Below the pieces are notes generated by a model that saw only the letters and a program-made list of their open reading frames with translations, was not told the DNA's origin and ran no database searches. The position numbers and the translations under genes are program-made. This document shows positions 44,378-53,824 of a DNA stretch of 64,000 nt, piece after piece (the first letter of the stretch is position 1; every line of letters starts with the position of its first letter). The DNA is taken from NCBI GenBank assembly GCA_029243165.1, contig JAQWSN010000003.1, positions 62,001 to 126,000 of the forward strand. The letters run 5' to 3'. The stretch comes from Flavobacteriaceae bacterium (lineage in GTDB: Bacteria > Bacteroidota > Bacteroidia > Flavobacteriales > Flavobacteriaceae).

Positions 44378-45786
44378 TTTATCCGTCCCACAGGACGAAC
44401 TTCAGTGCCCTTAATTCCAGTCAATTTATCTCCTAAAATCCCTCGGATTGAATCCGCAATTTTAGAAATTTTTTCCACTATTTCTGGATGGTTTTCAGCT
44501 ACATTTTCAAGCTCTTCAGGATCTTCTATGAGATGATAAAGCTCAGATTTCTCAATTTGATTCTGATCGTAAGGAACAGGAAAACCGTCATTGGTTCCGG
44601 CTCTGCCGTTTAAACTTCTGTAAGTATGAGGTACGTAAAGTTTCCAATCTTTATGCCGAACAGCATGCAATTCATTTGTCCGGTAGTAAAAGAAAAAGTT
44701 GTCGTGTGGGGATTCTAAACTCACACCCGTAAGTAAGGGAACAAGTGAAGCTCCGTCAATTTTTTTCTCAGGGGGAGTACTCTGAGTAAACTCGACTAAG
44801 GTTGGCAACCAATCAATTCCCATTGCTGGGGCGTCAATACGTGTATTGGGTTTTATTTTTTTCGGATAACGAACAATTCCGGGCACACGATGTCCACCCT
44901 CCCAATTGGTTCCTTTTCCTTCTCTAAAAATTCCTGAAGAGCCAGAATGCCCGCCATAAGATAGCCATGGGCCATTGTCTGAAGTAAAAACTACTAGGGT
45001 ATTTTCTTCCAAACCTTCTTCTTTAAGCGTTTTTAAAATACGCCCTACAGAATAATCTATTTCATGGATAACATCGCCGTACAAACCACGCTTTTGGGTG
45101 TCTTTAAAAACATTGTCTACAAATAAAGGAACATGCGGTTGTGGATGCGGTAAATACACAAAGAAGGGTTCGTCTTTATTTTTTTGAATAAAATCAATCG
45201 CTTTGTCTGTAAGTGCATCAGTCAAAAAGGTTTGATCTTCTAAAACTCTGAGTGGTGTTTCATTTTCATACAGGAAGATATCTGGAAAATTGAAAACCGT
45301 TCCTTGTTGTGGGTGTTTGGGCCACATATCGTTGGAATAAAGTATTCCATAAAATTCGTCAAAACCGTGCTTGCGCGGCATGAATTCGGGCGCATCCCCA
45401 AGATGCCATTTTCCGAAAATTCCTGTTTTGTATCCTTGCTTTTTGAGCACTTCCGCTAGGGTTGTCTCCTCTGGATTAATCCCTACTTTAGACCCTGGAC
45501 CATAGGCATTATGAATCCCAATTCGATCTGGATAGCAGCCCGTAAGTATGGATGCTCGTGAGGCGGAACAAACGGGTTGCGTTGCGTAATAAGATGTAAA
45601 CATAGCCCCCTCAGCAGCCATTTTATCTAAATTCGGAGTGCTAAGATCCTTCGCTCCATAAACCCCAACATCTCCATATCCTTGATCGTCCGTTAAGATG
45701 AAAATAATATTAGGGGGTTGCTCTACTGTTGGGGTGTTGCATCCTAGAACAAAGAGCGTAATGAATAATAATAAAATAGACTTCAT
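44374..45786 (-). CDS. S1-family arylsulfatase, lipoprotein
   Basis: 470 residues, with a lipobox at C16 (LFVLGC). The metal-binding D33/D34 lies in ILTDDQGYGDVGVYG. The formylglycine motif is C73-S-A-S-R77 in PVCSASRASILTG, followed by the HLG segment GIFGKWHLGD and VFTSDNGPW. It resembles the arylsulfatase A-like/GALNS branch that removes sulfate from sugars. Close to the fucose and GH20/GH109 genes, it suggests sulfated polysaccharide use. The metalloprotease gene lies 27 nt upstream on the same strand. Confidence 0.93.
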   Translation of the reverse strand: MKSILLLFITLFVLGCNTPTVEQPPNIIFILTDDQGYGDVGVYGAKDLSTPNLDKMAAEGAMFTSYYATQPVCSASRASILTGCYPDRIGIHNAYGPGSKVGINPEETTLAEVLKKQGYKTGIFGKWHLGDAPEFMPRKHGFDEFYGILYSNDMWPKHPQQGTVFNFPDIFLYENETPLRVLEDQTFLTDALTDKAIDFIQKNKDEPFFVYLPHPQPHVPLFVDNVFKDTQKRGLYGDVIHEIDYSVGRILKTLKEEGLEENTLVVFTSDNGPWLSYGGHSGSSGIFREGKGTNWEGGHRVPGIVRYPKKIKPNTRIDAPAMGIDWLPTLVEFTQSTPPEKKIDGASLVPLLTGVSLESPHDNFFFYYRTNELHAVRHKDWKLYVPHTYRSLNGRAGTNDGFPVPYDQNQIEKSELYHLIEDPEELENVAENHPEIVEKISKIADSIRGILGDKLTGIKGTEVRPVGRIN

Positions 45787-45813
45787 AGAGTTAAAAATAG
45801 GTTTTAAACGTTT

Positions 45814-48366
45814 TTATTTTACCTCCTTAAGGACATTCTCAATCAGCGTATTCAAATGTGTTTTATGCGCTACGGAACTCAAATTTCCTTTTGGTTTTTT
45901 TACCCAATCTTGAATCTGCTTTAAATTGTAAAGTGCCAAAGATTGAGCCGACATATTAAATCGAGAGGCCTTGCTCCCCTTAATCATATCAATTAGCCTT
46001 TTTACATAGGTCAATTGCAGATTTTGACGGAAGGTATTGATATTTCCTTTAACGTCAGAGGAGAACATTGTCTTGTTTAGCTCGGCCATAAAAGAATCTA
46101 GCGGGTATTGATTTCCATACAATTCTGAATCCAAAATACGCTGTAAGGTGTTTGGATGAAGCAGATGCGCTAGCACCCTTGCCTGATAGCCTAAAACAAT
46201 TTCGTGAATTTTAGGATCTTCCGGTCCAGAGAAAAAATCAAATCCCCTTCTTTTCTTGGCGAGGTAGTTGTAAACTTCCTTGGGAGTATTGAATGCGGCG
46301 GGTGAAAAAATGTAGGTGCTCAAGGCATTAAAAGCTCGTTTCTGATCTTTTAAACTTACCGGCGTGTAAGGTTGCTTTGCCCCTTTTTGCCCTGCTGCGG
46401 TTCGTTCTACATAAACACCGCCAATAAAACGGGAAAGAATATCTCCAGCTCGAGCCGATTGGCTGTTAAGAACATAAAAAGAACGTCTCAAGTCGTCATA
46501 GAATTCTCCCTCTACACTAAATTGGTTTAGAATATCTTTTTTCAATCTGTTGACCAACTTAATACGATCAATAGAATACTGAATTTGATCCGAAGAAAGG
46601 TCTCCTGTCATTACGCGTGGGTCTATTGCTTTTCCAGGAGAACGCATGTCGTCAGCGTCATTCCCAAAGATCAATTCCGGCTCTGTAGAACGTTCGAGTA
46701 ATGCTTCCCGATCATTTTCATTTTCAAAAGGCTGATACCCGTATTGGATCGCCCAAATATCGTAAGGCCCTACTGCCATATCAGCATAGTGCCCTTGTTT
46801 ATCCCGATCGGGATTGATGTTAAGCCCTGCATAATCCATAACTGAACCGGTAAGGGCTTTTCCTTGGATGAATTCAGCATCGTACAACTCTTCTGGACTA
46901 AACAGTTGGCTTGCTTTCATGTTGTGATTCAACCCTAAGGTATGCCCAACTTCATGCATGATTAAGGCCTTCATGCTTTCTTTTTTTACTTTTTCCAGTT
47001 CAAAATCAGGGGCGTTCATCATTTGTAAAAAAGTTGTGCCAAAAAGAAGATTTTCGTGCATTACACTCCCTAGAGAGCAATACAAAGGAGATTCTTCAAT
47101 CCCTTTTTTTAGTTGCATTTCTTCTAACGTTTCTAATTCCATAACGCTAGTGGGATCTACAAAAAGTTTGTCATAAAACACACGGTTGGTGAAATGGACA
47201 AACTCCAACATGATGTCTGCGCCAATAATCTCTCCGGTTTTAGGATTGGTCATACTGGGTCCATACCCGCCAAATGGGGGTCTTGGTGAAGAGGTCCAGC
47301 GCAATACATTGTACCGAATGTCACCTGCATCCCATTCTGCATCGTCTGGTTGAACTTTGACTTCAATTGCGTTTTTAAAGCCTGCTTTTTCAAAGGCTTC
47401 ATTCCATGCTAGTACTCCTTCTTTGATGACCTCTCTCCATTCCATTGGAGTCGAATTTTCAATCCACCAAGTGATGGGTTTCAACGGCTCTGAAATTGCC
47501 TGCTCTGGATTCTTCTTTATTAATTTCCAACGATGAATTCTATCCCGATAATTCGTTGTTGTGGTCGCAGTTTGGTCGTTAACTTGGGTAATAAAATATC
47601 CTACTCTCGGGTCATCCCTCCGAACCTCATAATCTTCTGTTGGAAGATTTAAAAAGGTGTGAAATACTTTAATCGAAACGTTTCTTCCGTCGGTTACGGC
47701 TTCAGATCCTCCATTTCTAACACTTGGGTTTTTAAAAACATACTCTGTTTTTATGTTGGTGTTTTCTGGGTAGTTTTTAATTTCCTCAATTTTGGACTTG
47801 TTTTTGTCAAACGAACCTAGGCTAAATTGATTTGGAGGAGAATTTGGTCTTTTTGGCTGTTTTACTCGAGTCAGGGTTTCAGATAAAAAGAGGTCGTTTG
47901 CATTAATTAAATAAAGCCCTTTTTCTTTATCGTGTGCTAATATTTTACTGCTTGAGATTAATGCCTCAGAGATATTGGCGTCTTTTGATTTAGACAATGG
48001 ATTTTCAGGGTCGAAATAAAAGTTGGTATTCGGAGCAATGATCTCGATTTTATTAAAATACTTTTTGATTTCAAACAAGGTTGATCCTCTGTAGGATCCT
48101 CTAAAGCTTCCCGCTTCGTAAACTCCATCGGCAATTTGAGAAAAATAAATAAACTCTTGTTGAAGCTGTTCTTCTTTGATGGACATTTTAACCTCTGCTG
48201 TAATGGTGTCTTGATAAATGGTGAAAAGCCCTTCTATTTTCTTACACGACTTGGTCAGTTCTTCAATGGTTTTTTCTTTTTTTTCAGGTTTCTCCTTTTT
48301 CTTTTCGTCCTGAGCAAAACTCAATCCACAAAATAAAAAGACTAGCGTTACAATTCTGAATTTCAT
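45814..48366 (-). CDS. DUF5117/DUF5118 zinc-dependent metalloprotease
   Basis: 850 residues with a signal peptide (cut after LSFAQ). The N-terminal DUF5117-type region is followed by a metzincin-like catalytic domain with H471-E472-x-x-H475-x5-H481 in MHEVGHTLGLNHNMKAS. SVMDYAGLNINPD supplies the downstream Met-turn. A C-terminal DUF4953-type helical domain follows (residues about 560-850). A secreted or periplasmic protease is likely; the substrate is unknown. Confidence 0.9.
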   Translation of the reverse strand: MKFRIVTLVFLFCGLSFAQDEKKKEKPEKKEKTIEELTKSCKKIEGLFTIYQDTITAEVKMSIKEEQLQQEFIYFSQIADGVYEAGSFRGSYRGSTLFEIKKYFNKIEIIAPNTNFYFDPENPLSKSKDANISEALISSSKILAHDKEKGLYLINANDLFLSETLTRVKQPKRPNSPPNQFSLGSFDKNKSKIEEIKNYPENTNIKTEYVFKNPSVRNGGSEAVTDGRNVSIKVFHTFLNLPTEDYEVRRDDPRVGYFITQVNDQTATTTTNYRDRIHRWKLIKKNPEQAISEPLKPITWWIENSTPMEWREVIKEGVLAWNEAFEKAGFKNAIEVKVQPDDAEWDAGDIRYNVLRWTSSPRPPFGGYGPSMTNPKTGEIIGADIMLEFVHFTNRVFYDKLFVDPTSVMELETLEEMQLKKGIEESPLYCSLGSVMHENLLFGTTFLQMMNAPDFELEKVKKESMKALIMHEVGHTLGLNHNMKASQLFSPEELYDAEFIQGKALTGSVMDYAGLNINPDRDKQGHYADMAVGPYDIWAIQYGYQPFENENDREALLERSTEPELIFGNDADDMRSPGKAIDPRVMTGDLSSDQIQYSIDRIKLVNRLKKDILNQFSVEGEFYDDLRRSFYVLNSQSARAGDILSRFIGGVYVERTAAGQKGAKQPYTPVSLKDQKRAFNALSTYIFSPAAFNTPKEVYNYLAKKRRGFDFFSGPEDPKIHEIVLGYQARVLAHLLHPNTLQRILDSELYGNQYPLDSFMAELNKTMFSSDVKGNINTFRQNLQLTYVKRLIDMIKGSKASRFNMSAQSLALYNLKQIQDWVKKPKGNLSSVAHKTHLNTLIENVLKEVK

Positions 48367-48547
48367 GATTTCAATTGTTTTTAAAATTTGTTTTTTAGAA
48401 AAGTACTGGGTTCAAATAAGGGTAAAACTCGGGGGTTCCTTGTTGAAAATTGAATTAGAGAACTCAATGTATTGGTGCTTTTCAAATTTGTTTTGTTAAA
48501 TGTACAAAAACAAAAGTGATCTTTTAACTTGTCTTGTTTAGCAGTTG

Positions 48548-49675
48548 TTAATCGAAAAGCAATCTGGCTGTAGTCTGACCTATTTTACTGCCTATTGCGA
48601 TTCCCATTCCTCCCAACCGAACCCCCAGCGCAATATGGTCTCCTTCTTTTTTAATCAGGGGGGTTTTATTTTTTCCAAACGCCATAATTCCCGACCATTC
48701 CATTTCTAAGGTGTACTTATGGTCTGGAAGAATAAAATCGTTAAGATGGCTTATTAAGTTTTGTTTTATGGTGGGGTTTGATCCGAATTCAGCTGTGGTT
48801 TCAGTTTCAAAATCCAGTTCTCTCCCCCCTCCAAGAAGAATTCTATTGTCGATGTTTCGAAAATAGTAGTATCCTTCTTTGTAATGAAAGGCTCCCTTAA
48901 CTTTTAAATCCTGTATGGGTTTGGTCAAAAGAACCATTCCCCTTCCGGGTTTTAATTGAATCTCTGGAAAAAATTGCTTTGTAAACGCATTGGTACAAAC
49001 CGCTAGCTTTTTTGTTTTTAGTGAAATTGTTTGGTTTTTTAAATTGAGTTCTAATTCCATTTTATTCTTGTCTAACTCAAAAGCGGTTAGCTCGGTTTGT
49101 GAAAAATAATCAATCGTGCTACTGTTGATTTTAGATCGAAGTGCACGCATCATTTTACCTGTGTGAATTTGTCCTTCAAATGGATTTTCTATGAGGTGTT
49201 TTACCTTTTTAGGATGAAATCCAAAGCTTTCAATTTTGGCCTTGTTGGGTGTAAACACCTCTTTATTAAATATCGGATTCAACAAGTCGTTGATTTCATC
49301 AATTCGATCAAGAGCTTTGGGTGATTTTTCGAAAAAAAGTTCATAGCCTCCATAGGGCTGAAAGTCGATATTTTGATTTCCTAAGCTGTCTTTTAAAAGC
49401 TGGAGCCCCTCCAAACGCAATTGCACTAAATCCAATAAGGCTTGTGTTTCCATGTGTTGGGTGTCATCAACCAATTCAGATAGGGATCCAAAACAGGCAA
49501 AACCTGCATTTTTGGTACTCGCCCCTGAGGAAAATAACCCCCGTTCTAGAATTGCTATTCGGGCTTTAGGATACCGATCTCGATAGGTTTGAGCACAAAA
49601 CATTCCTGTAATACCTCCGCCCAAAACAACCAAATCGTAATCGAGCAATGCTGATTTTTCCCAATAACTCAACAT
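48548..49675 (-). CDS. FAD-dependent oxidoreductase, DAO-like, in the fucose operon
   Basis: 375 residues. FAD-binding motif DLVVLGGGITGMFCAQTY, ERGLFSSGASTKNAGFACFG, PGRGMVLLTKP and a C-terminal VRLGGMGIAIGSKIG, as in glycine/D-amino acid and 2-hydroxyacid oxidoreductases. It lies 3 nt after the mutarotase gene at the end of the fucose operon. No published step of L-fucose breakdown that I know needs it. It could oxidise lactate-like or hydroxy-acid products of the pathway. Confidence 0.85.
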   Translation of the reverse strand: MLSYWEKSALLDYDLVVLGGGITGMFCAQTYRDRYPKARIAILERGLFSSGASTKNAGFACFGSLSELVDDTQHMETQALLDLVQLRLEGLQLLKDSLGNQNIDFQPYGGYELFFEKSPKALDRIDEINDLLNPIFNKEVFTPNKAKIESFGFHPKKVKHLIENPFEGQIHTGKMMRALRSKINSSTIDYFSQTELTAFELDKNKMELELNLKNQTISLKTKKLAVCTNAFTKQFFPEIQLKPGRGMVLLTKPIQDLKVKGAFHYKEGYYYFRNIDNRILLGGGRELDFETETTAEFGSNPTIKQNLISHLNDFILPDHKYTLEMEWSGIMAFGKNKTPLIKKEGDHIALGVRLGGMGIAIGSKIGQTTARLLFD

Positions 49676-49678
49676 CCG

Positions 49679-50020
49679 TTACAACTTAAAAATTTGTTCC
49701 ATTAAAACCCATTTTTCTCCCGGTTTTGCGCAAGGCAAAGCTTGCTGATAATTGGACATCAACGTTTCCCATTGTTGAACCCTAGGATTGGCTGCATCCT
49801 TAGCTTGCTTTTGGGTAAAGGAAAATTCAGGAGTGGTTTCCATAATCATAAAGAGTCGGTTAGAAACCTGATAAATTTCCATGTGTTCAATTCCTGATCC
49901 TTTAATTTGCTCAAGAATCTCAGGCCACACTTTTTTATGATGCTCTTTGTAGGTCTCTATTAAAGCTTCATCTTCTTTTAAATCCAGAGCAAAACAGTAT
50001 TTTTTTCGTTTCCTTTTCAT
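49679..50020 (-). CDS. L-rhamnose/L-fucose mutarotase-type protein
   Basis: 113 residues of the COG3254/DUF718 fold: YCFALDLKEDEALIETYKEH, HHKKVWPEIL, MEIYQVSNRLFMIME and KWVLMEQIFKL. These proteins interconvert alpha and beta anomers so the dehydrogenase gets its preferred form. ATG 50020 is chosen because the longer version enters fucP; the stop and start of fucP and this gene then overlap by 4 nt. Its context makes L-fucose the probable substrate. Confidence 0.88.
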   Translation of the reverse strand: MKRKRKKYCFALDLKEDEALIETYKEHHKKVWPEILEQIKGSGIEHMEIYQVSNRLFMIMETTPEFSFTQKQAKDAANPRVQQWETLMSNYQQALPCAKPGEKWVLMEQIFKL

Positions 50021-51336
50021 CCTACGTTTGTTTTCATACTTCTGTAACCGAAAAGAGCCACTACTCCAAAACAAATTAGTGGTAAAATAAAAGAAAAGTT
50101 AACTTCAGGTACTCCTAAAATTAAGGTGTCGTTGTATCCTTGCCCGCCAATATCTAAAATCATGCCTTGCAAAATGGGCATGAATGCACCCCCCACAATG
50201 GCCATAACTAAAAATGCAGAAGCGGGTTTAGCATCGTCTCCCAAACCGTTGAGGGCAATACCATAAATGGTAGGAAACATCAAGGACATACAAAATGAGG
50301 TCAATACCAAAGCATACAAACCTCCCATTCCTTGAATGAAAATAGTCCCTAAACAACAGCAAACAGCCAAAAAGCCAAGGATCATTAATAGTTTTCCAGA
50401 ATGGATAAATTTCAATAAATAAACACAAATAAATCGGCCCAATAAAAAGATAATAAGTGCTGCATACGCATAATTGACCGCACTTCTGTTATCAATTCCG
50501 AGGTTTTCTGCATATTGGTAGATGTACGTCCAACACATGATCTGTGCACCTACGTAAAAAAGCTGGGCGATGACTCCCCCTACAAAGGCCTCTTCCTTAC
50601 AGATCCGCTTGATGGAATTCCACAGGTTCAGTTTCTTTTTTGTTTGCGCTTCCTCTGGCATTTTTACAAATGCAATGACCACGAACAGTAGCGCTACAAA
50701 AATACCAAGTCCGACGTAAGGATTCCGAATCAGTTCAAGGTCGGCTGTTTTAACAGCAGCCTTGGCTGAGGTAGAAAGGGTTTCGTAAATCCCATTTCCT
50801 TGTGCATCCAAATCATCCGACTGTAAAGACCCCAAGATAAATGTTTGAGCAACCAATAAGCCCATCAGAGCGCCTAAGGGATTAAAGGCTTGTGCCAGAT
50901 TCAGCCGCAGTGTTGCAGTAGCCTCATCTCCCATAGATAGAATAAAAGGGTTGGCGGTAGTTTCCAAAAATGCCAAACCAAAAGTAATGATGTACAATGC
51001 CGCTAAAAAAAATGCATAATTTTCTAGAGCTGCTGCAGGAAAAAATAAAAGTGCTCCGATTGCGTAAAGAGCCAATCCTACTAAGATTCCTGTTTTGTAG
51101 GAGAATTTTTTTACAACATAAGCTGCGGGTAACGCCATCGTAAAATAACCTCCGTAAAAAGCCGCTTGAACCCAAGAGGCTTGCGTATTGTTTAGCTCTA
51201 AAATTTTTTTGAATGCTGAAACCATAGGGTTGGTAATGTCATTTGCAAAACCCCAGAGCGCAAACAAAGAAGTAATCAATACAAAGGGAACCAACATTTC
51301 TTTTGGGACAACTGGAATTTTCTTGTTCTTGTTCAT
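50017..51336 (-). CDS. fucP: L-fucose:H+ symporter, MFS
   Basis: 439 residues, 12 hydrophobic segments. The N-terminal motif LFALWGFANDITNPM and the following GYFTMALPAAYVVKKF are typical of FucP; FLETTANPFILSMG follows in helix 5. It imports L-fucose by proton symport across the inner membrane. It lies between the SDR gene (10 nt away) and the mutarotase (4-nt overlap). Confidence 0.93.
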   Translation of the reverse strand: MNKNKKIPVVPKEMLVPFVLITSLFALWGFANDITNPMVSAFKKILELNNTQASWVQAAFYGGYFTMALPAAYVVKKFSYKTGILVGLALYAIGALLFFPAAALENYAFFLAALYIITFGLAFLETTANPFILSMGDEATATLRLNLAQAFNPLGALMGLLVAQTFILGSLQSDDLDAQGNGIYETLSTSAKAAVKTADLELIRNPYVGLGIFVALLFVVIAFVKMPEEAQTKKKLNLWNSIKRICKEEAFVGGVIAQLFYVGAQIMCWTYIYQYAENLGIDNRSAVNYAYAALIIFLLGRFICVYLLKFIHSGKLLMILGFLAVCCCLGTIFIQGMGGLYALVLTSFCMSLMFPTIYGIALNGLGDDAKPASAFLVMAIVGGAFMPILQGMILDIGGQGYNDTLILGVPEVNFSFILPLICFGVVALFGYRSMKTNVG

Positions 51337-51346
51337 AATTTGGTAA

Positions 51347-52126
51347 TCATAATGATCGATCTAAGTGACTGTATCCTCCATCCACAAAAAGAAGCTGCCC
51401 TGTGGTGTGGCTTGATTTTTTTGATAATAAAAAGGCGACTGTACTGCCGATTTCTGTCGGGGTAGTCATCCTATTTTCCAAGGGTATGTTGGCCTCAATT
51501 TGTTTTAATTTTTCCTCGGGATTTGGATATGTTTGAATCCATTTCTGATAAAGCGGGGTAAAACATTCCGCTACGATAACTGCATTGACACGAATAGAAA
51601 ATGGCAACAGCTCAACAGCCCATTCGCGGGTTAAGGCATTTCGTCCTCCATTTGCTGCAGCATAAGCAGACGTGCCTCCTTGCCCTGTAAAAGCTGTTTT
51701 GGAACCAATATTTACAATGGCTCCTTTAGCCTTTTTTAATGCGGGAAGACAATAATGTGCCATCATAAAATAATGTGTTAGATTCCGATGGATGGATTGT
51801 GTAAACGTTTCAAAGTTGCCTTCTGAAAGGCTTACCCCATCATTAATTCCAGCATTGTTTACCAAACCATCAATTGTTCCGTAGTCTGCTAGTATTTGTT
51901 CTACTGCGGTTTTACAGGCTTCAGGATTCGTAAGTTCAGCATAAGCAAATCCAACTTTCCCCCCTGCTGCTTCTAATTTCTTTACAGCCATGGGAATGGT
52001 TTCTTTATTTCTTCCTACAATTACAGGAACTGCTCCTTCTTGCAGCAATTGCTCACAAATTCCATAGCCAATTCCCTTTGATCCTCCCGTAACAATGATG
52101 ACTTTTCCTGATAATTGTAAATCCAT
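51347..52126 (-). CDS. SDR oxidoreductase, probable L-fucose dehydrogenase
   Basis: 259 residues, short-chain dehydrogenase. NAD-binding TGGSKGIGYGIC, NNAG at 90-93, catalytic-type S142 (NIGSKTAF) and Y155, but position 159 is Asn in YAAANGGRNALTREW in place of the usual catalytic Lys. Context and the TREWAVELLPFSIRVNAV segment fit L-fucose dehydrogenases that make L-fucono-1,5-lactone. ATG 52126 avoids a longer frame that runs into the lactonase gene. Confidence 0.82.
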   Translation of the reverse strand: MDLQLSGKVIIVTGGSKGIGYGICEQLLQEGAVPVIVGRNKETIPMAVKKLEAAGGKVGFAYAELTNPEACKTAVEQILADYGTIDGLVNNAGINDGVSLSEGNFETFTQSIHRNLTHYFMMAHYCLPALKKAKGAIVNIGSKTAFTGQGGTSAYAAANGGRNALTREWAVELLPFSIRVNAVIVAECFTPLYQKWIQTYPNPEEKLKQIEANIPLENRMTTPTEIGSTVAFLLSKKSSHTTGQLLFVDGGYSHLDRSL

Positions 52127-52130
52127 AGTT

Positions 52131-52961
52131 TTAATTGATAATATTGTAAAATCTCTCGGCATTTGCGCCAAAAAGCTTGTCTCTTTGCTCAAGAGAAAAG
52201 TTGACCGTGTAATCTGTAATTAGTTGATACACTTCTTGGTAAGAAGCTGCCAGCAAACATACGGGCCAATCCGATCCGAAAAGGATACGATTTTCTCCAA
52301 AAGCCTCAAAAACAATATCCAAATACGGAATAAAATCACTGGGTTTCCATTGTGCATGATCGGCCTCTGTGACCATTCCTGAAATTTTACAGCTCACATT
52401 GGAAAATTGAGCCATCCGCTGGATTTGATTTTTCCATGGATCGATTTTGCCGTTCTTAATGTTGGGTTTTGCCAGATGATCCAATACAAATTTTTGGTTT
52501 GGAAATTGAGAAACCAGTTTGATCGCCGCCTCGATTTGGTGCGAATAAATTAGGAGGTCATAAGTCAAGTTTAAGTTGCCGAGTTTCCCAATTCCATTTT
52601 GAAATGCAGGATCAAGAAGAAAATCTTGCTTTTCAGACTGAACAATATGTCGTACCCCTTTGAAATATTGATTTTGGGAATAAAATTGTAGTCGTTCTTC
52701 AACATTTTTTGCACGTAAGTCCACCCATCCTACCACACCTTTGATGAATTCATATTGTGTTGCCAGTTCCAATAAAAACTCCGTTTCTTTTTCTGACTGA
52801 TCTGCCTGAACTACCACACAAGCCTCAATTTTATTTTCAATCAAATGGGGCTCTAAATCGTTAGGGAGAAAATCCCGTTTTAGTGAAACCATAGAATCGT
52901 CTATCCAGTTGTGTTGCTGCGGACTGTACTTCCAAAAATGCTGGTGCGAATCAAGTTTCAT
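52131..52961 (-). CDS. L-fucono-1,5-lactonase (amidohydrolase 2 family)
   Basis: 276 residues, TIM-barrel metal hydrolase. The metal motif DSHQHFWKYSP is near the N-terminus, with VGWVDLR, VLDHLAKPNI and FGSDWPVCLL completing the site. This subgroup opens sugar lactones; the L-fucose setting makes L-fuconolactone the probable substrate. It is spaced 4 nt from the dehydrogenase gene downstream and 2 nt from the hydrolase upstream. Confidence 0.9.
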   Translation of the reverse strand: MKLDSHQHFWKYSPQQHNWIDDSMVSLKRDFLPNDLEPHLIENKIEACVVVQADQSEKETEFLLELATQYEFIKGVVGWVDLRAKNVEERLQFYSQNQYFKGVRHIVQSEKQDFLLDPAFQNGIGKLGNLNLTYDLLIYSHQIEAAIKLVSQFPNQKFVLDHLAKPNIKNGKIDPWKNQIQRMAQFSNVSCKISGMVTEADHAQWKPSDFIPYLDIVFEAFGENRILFGSDWPVCLLAASYQEVYQLITDYTVNFSLEQRDKLFGANAERFYNIIN

Positions 52962-52963
52962 TT

Positions 52964-53821
52964 TTAATTAGAATAAGCAACTACTTTTTGTTTTGATATT
53001 CCAAGACCTTCAATTCCTAATTCAACCTCATCCCCAGCTTCTAAGTATTTTGGAGGGTTTAATCCCAATCCCACTCCAAAGGGAGTTCCGGTGGAAATTA
53101 CATCCCCAGGAAGTAAGGTCATGAATTGGCTGATATGACTGACCACTTCTTGAATATTGAAGATAAAATCTGAGGTATTGCTGTCTTGCATGGTTTTTCC
53201 ATTAAGCTTAAGCCACAGTCTGAGGTTGTTCGGGTCTTTAATTTCATCGGGTGTAGCAATAAAGGGTCCTAAAGGAGCAAAGGTGTCACAACTTTTTCCT
53301 TTGACCCACTGTCCGGATCGCTCGATTTGAAATTCCCTTTCGCTTACATCGTTGTGAAGTACATATCCCACAACATGATGGAGTGCATCTGCTTCAGTAA
53401 CATAGGATGCCTTAGCTCCAATAACGACAGCAAGCTCTACTTCCCAATCGGTTTTAACACTTCCCTTGGGAAGCATAATGGAGTCATTGGGTCCTACTAT
53501 GGCGGTTGTTGCTTTAAAAAATAAAACCGGTTCTTTTGGTGGTTCCATTCCGCTCTCTTCTGCGTGTTTGGCATAATTGAGTCCAACACAGACGATCTTA
53601 GAAGGTCGCGCTAGAGGGGAACCCAAGCGGGTATCTGGATTTACTATGGGACAGCTGTCTTGGTTGTTTTGCAACCAGAGCTGAAGGTTTTCAATTCCCT
53701 CGGTTCCGAAAAAGGCTTCGTTGTAGTCCTCTACAAAAGCGCTTACATCAATACGAGTTCCGTCTTGAAGTTGTACTCCTGGTTTCTCATTTCCTTTTGT
53801 TCCAAATCGAATCAGTTTCAT
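52964..53821 (-). CDS. Fumarylacetoacetate hydrolase-family protein, probable diketodeoxyfuconate hydrolase
   Basis: 285 residues. CVGLNYAKHAEESGM, VKTDWEVELAVVIG (metal Glu), VGYVLHNDVSERE (metal Asp), GKSCDTFAPLGP and GDVISTGTPFGVG match the FAH fold. In non-phosphorylative fucose breakdown this enzyme splits 2,4-diketo-3-deoxy-L-fuconate to pyruvate and L-lactate. The assignment is from neighbours and subgroup. Gaps to both neighbours are 2-3 nt. Confidence 0.9.
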   Translation of the reverse strand: MKLIRFGTKGNEKPGVQLQDGTRIDVSAFVEDYNEAFFGTEGIENLQLWLQNNQDSCPIVNPDTRLGSPLARPSKIVCVGLNYAKHAEESGMEPPKEPVLFFKATTAIVGPNDSIMLPKGSVKTDWEVELAVVIGAKASYVTEADALHHVVGYVLHNDVSEREFQIERSGQWVKGKSCDTFAPLGPFIATPDEIKDPNNLRLWLKLNGKTMQDSNTSDFIFNIQEVVSHISQFMTLLPGDVISTGTPFGVGLGLNPPKYLEAGDEVELGIEGLGISKQKVVAYSN

Positions 53822-53824
53822 CTT

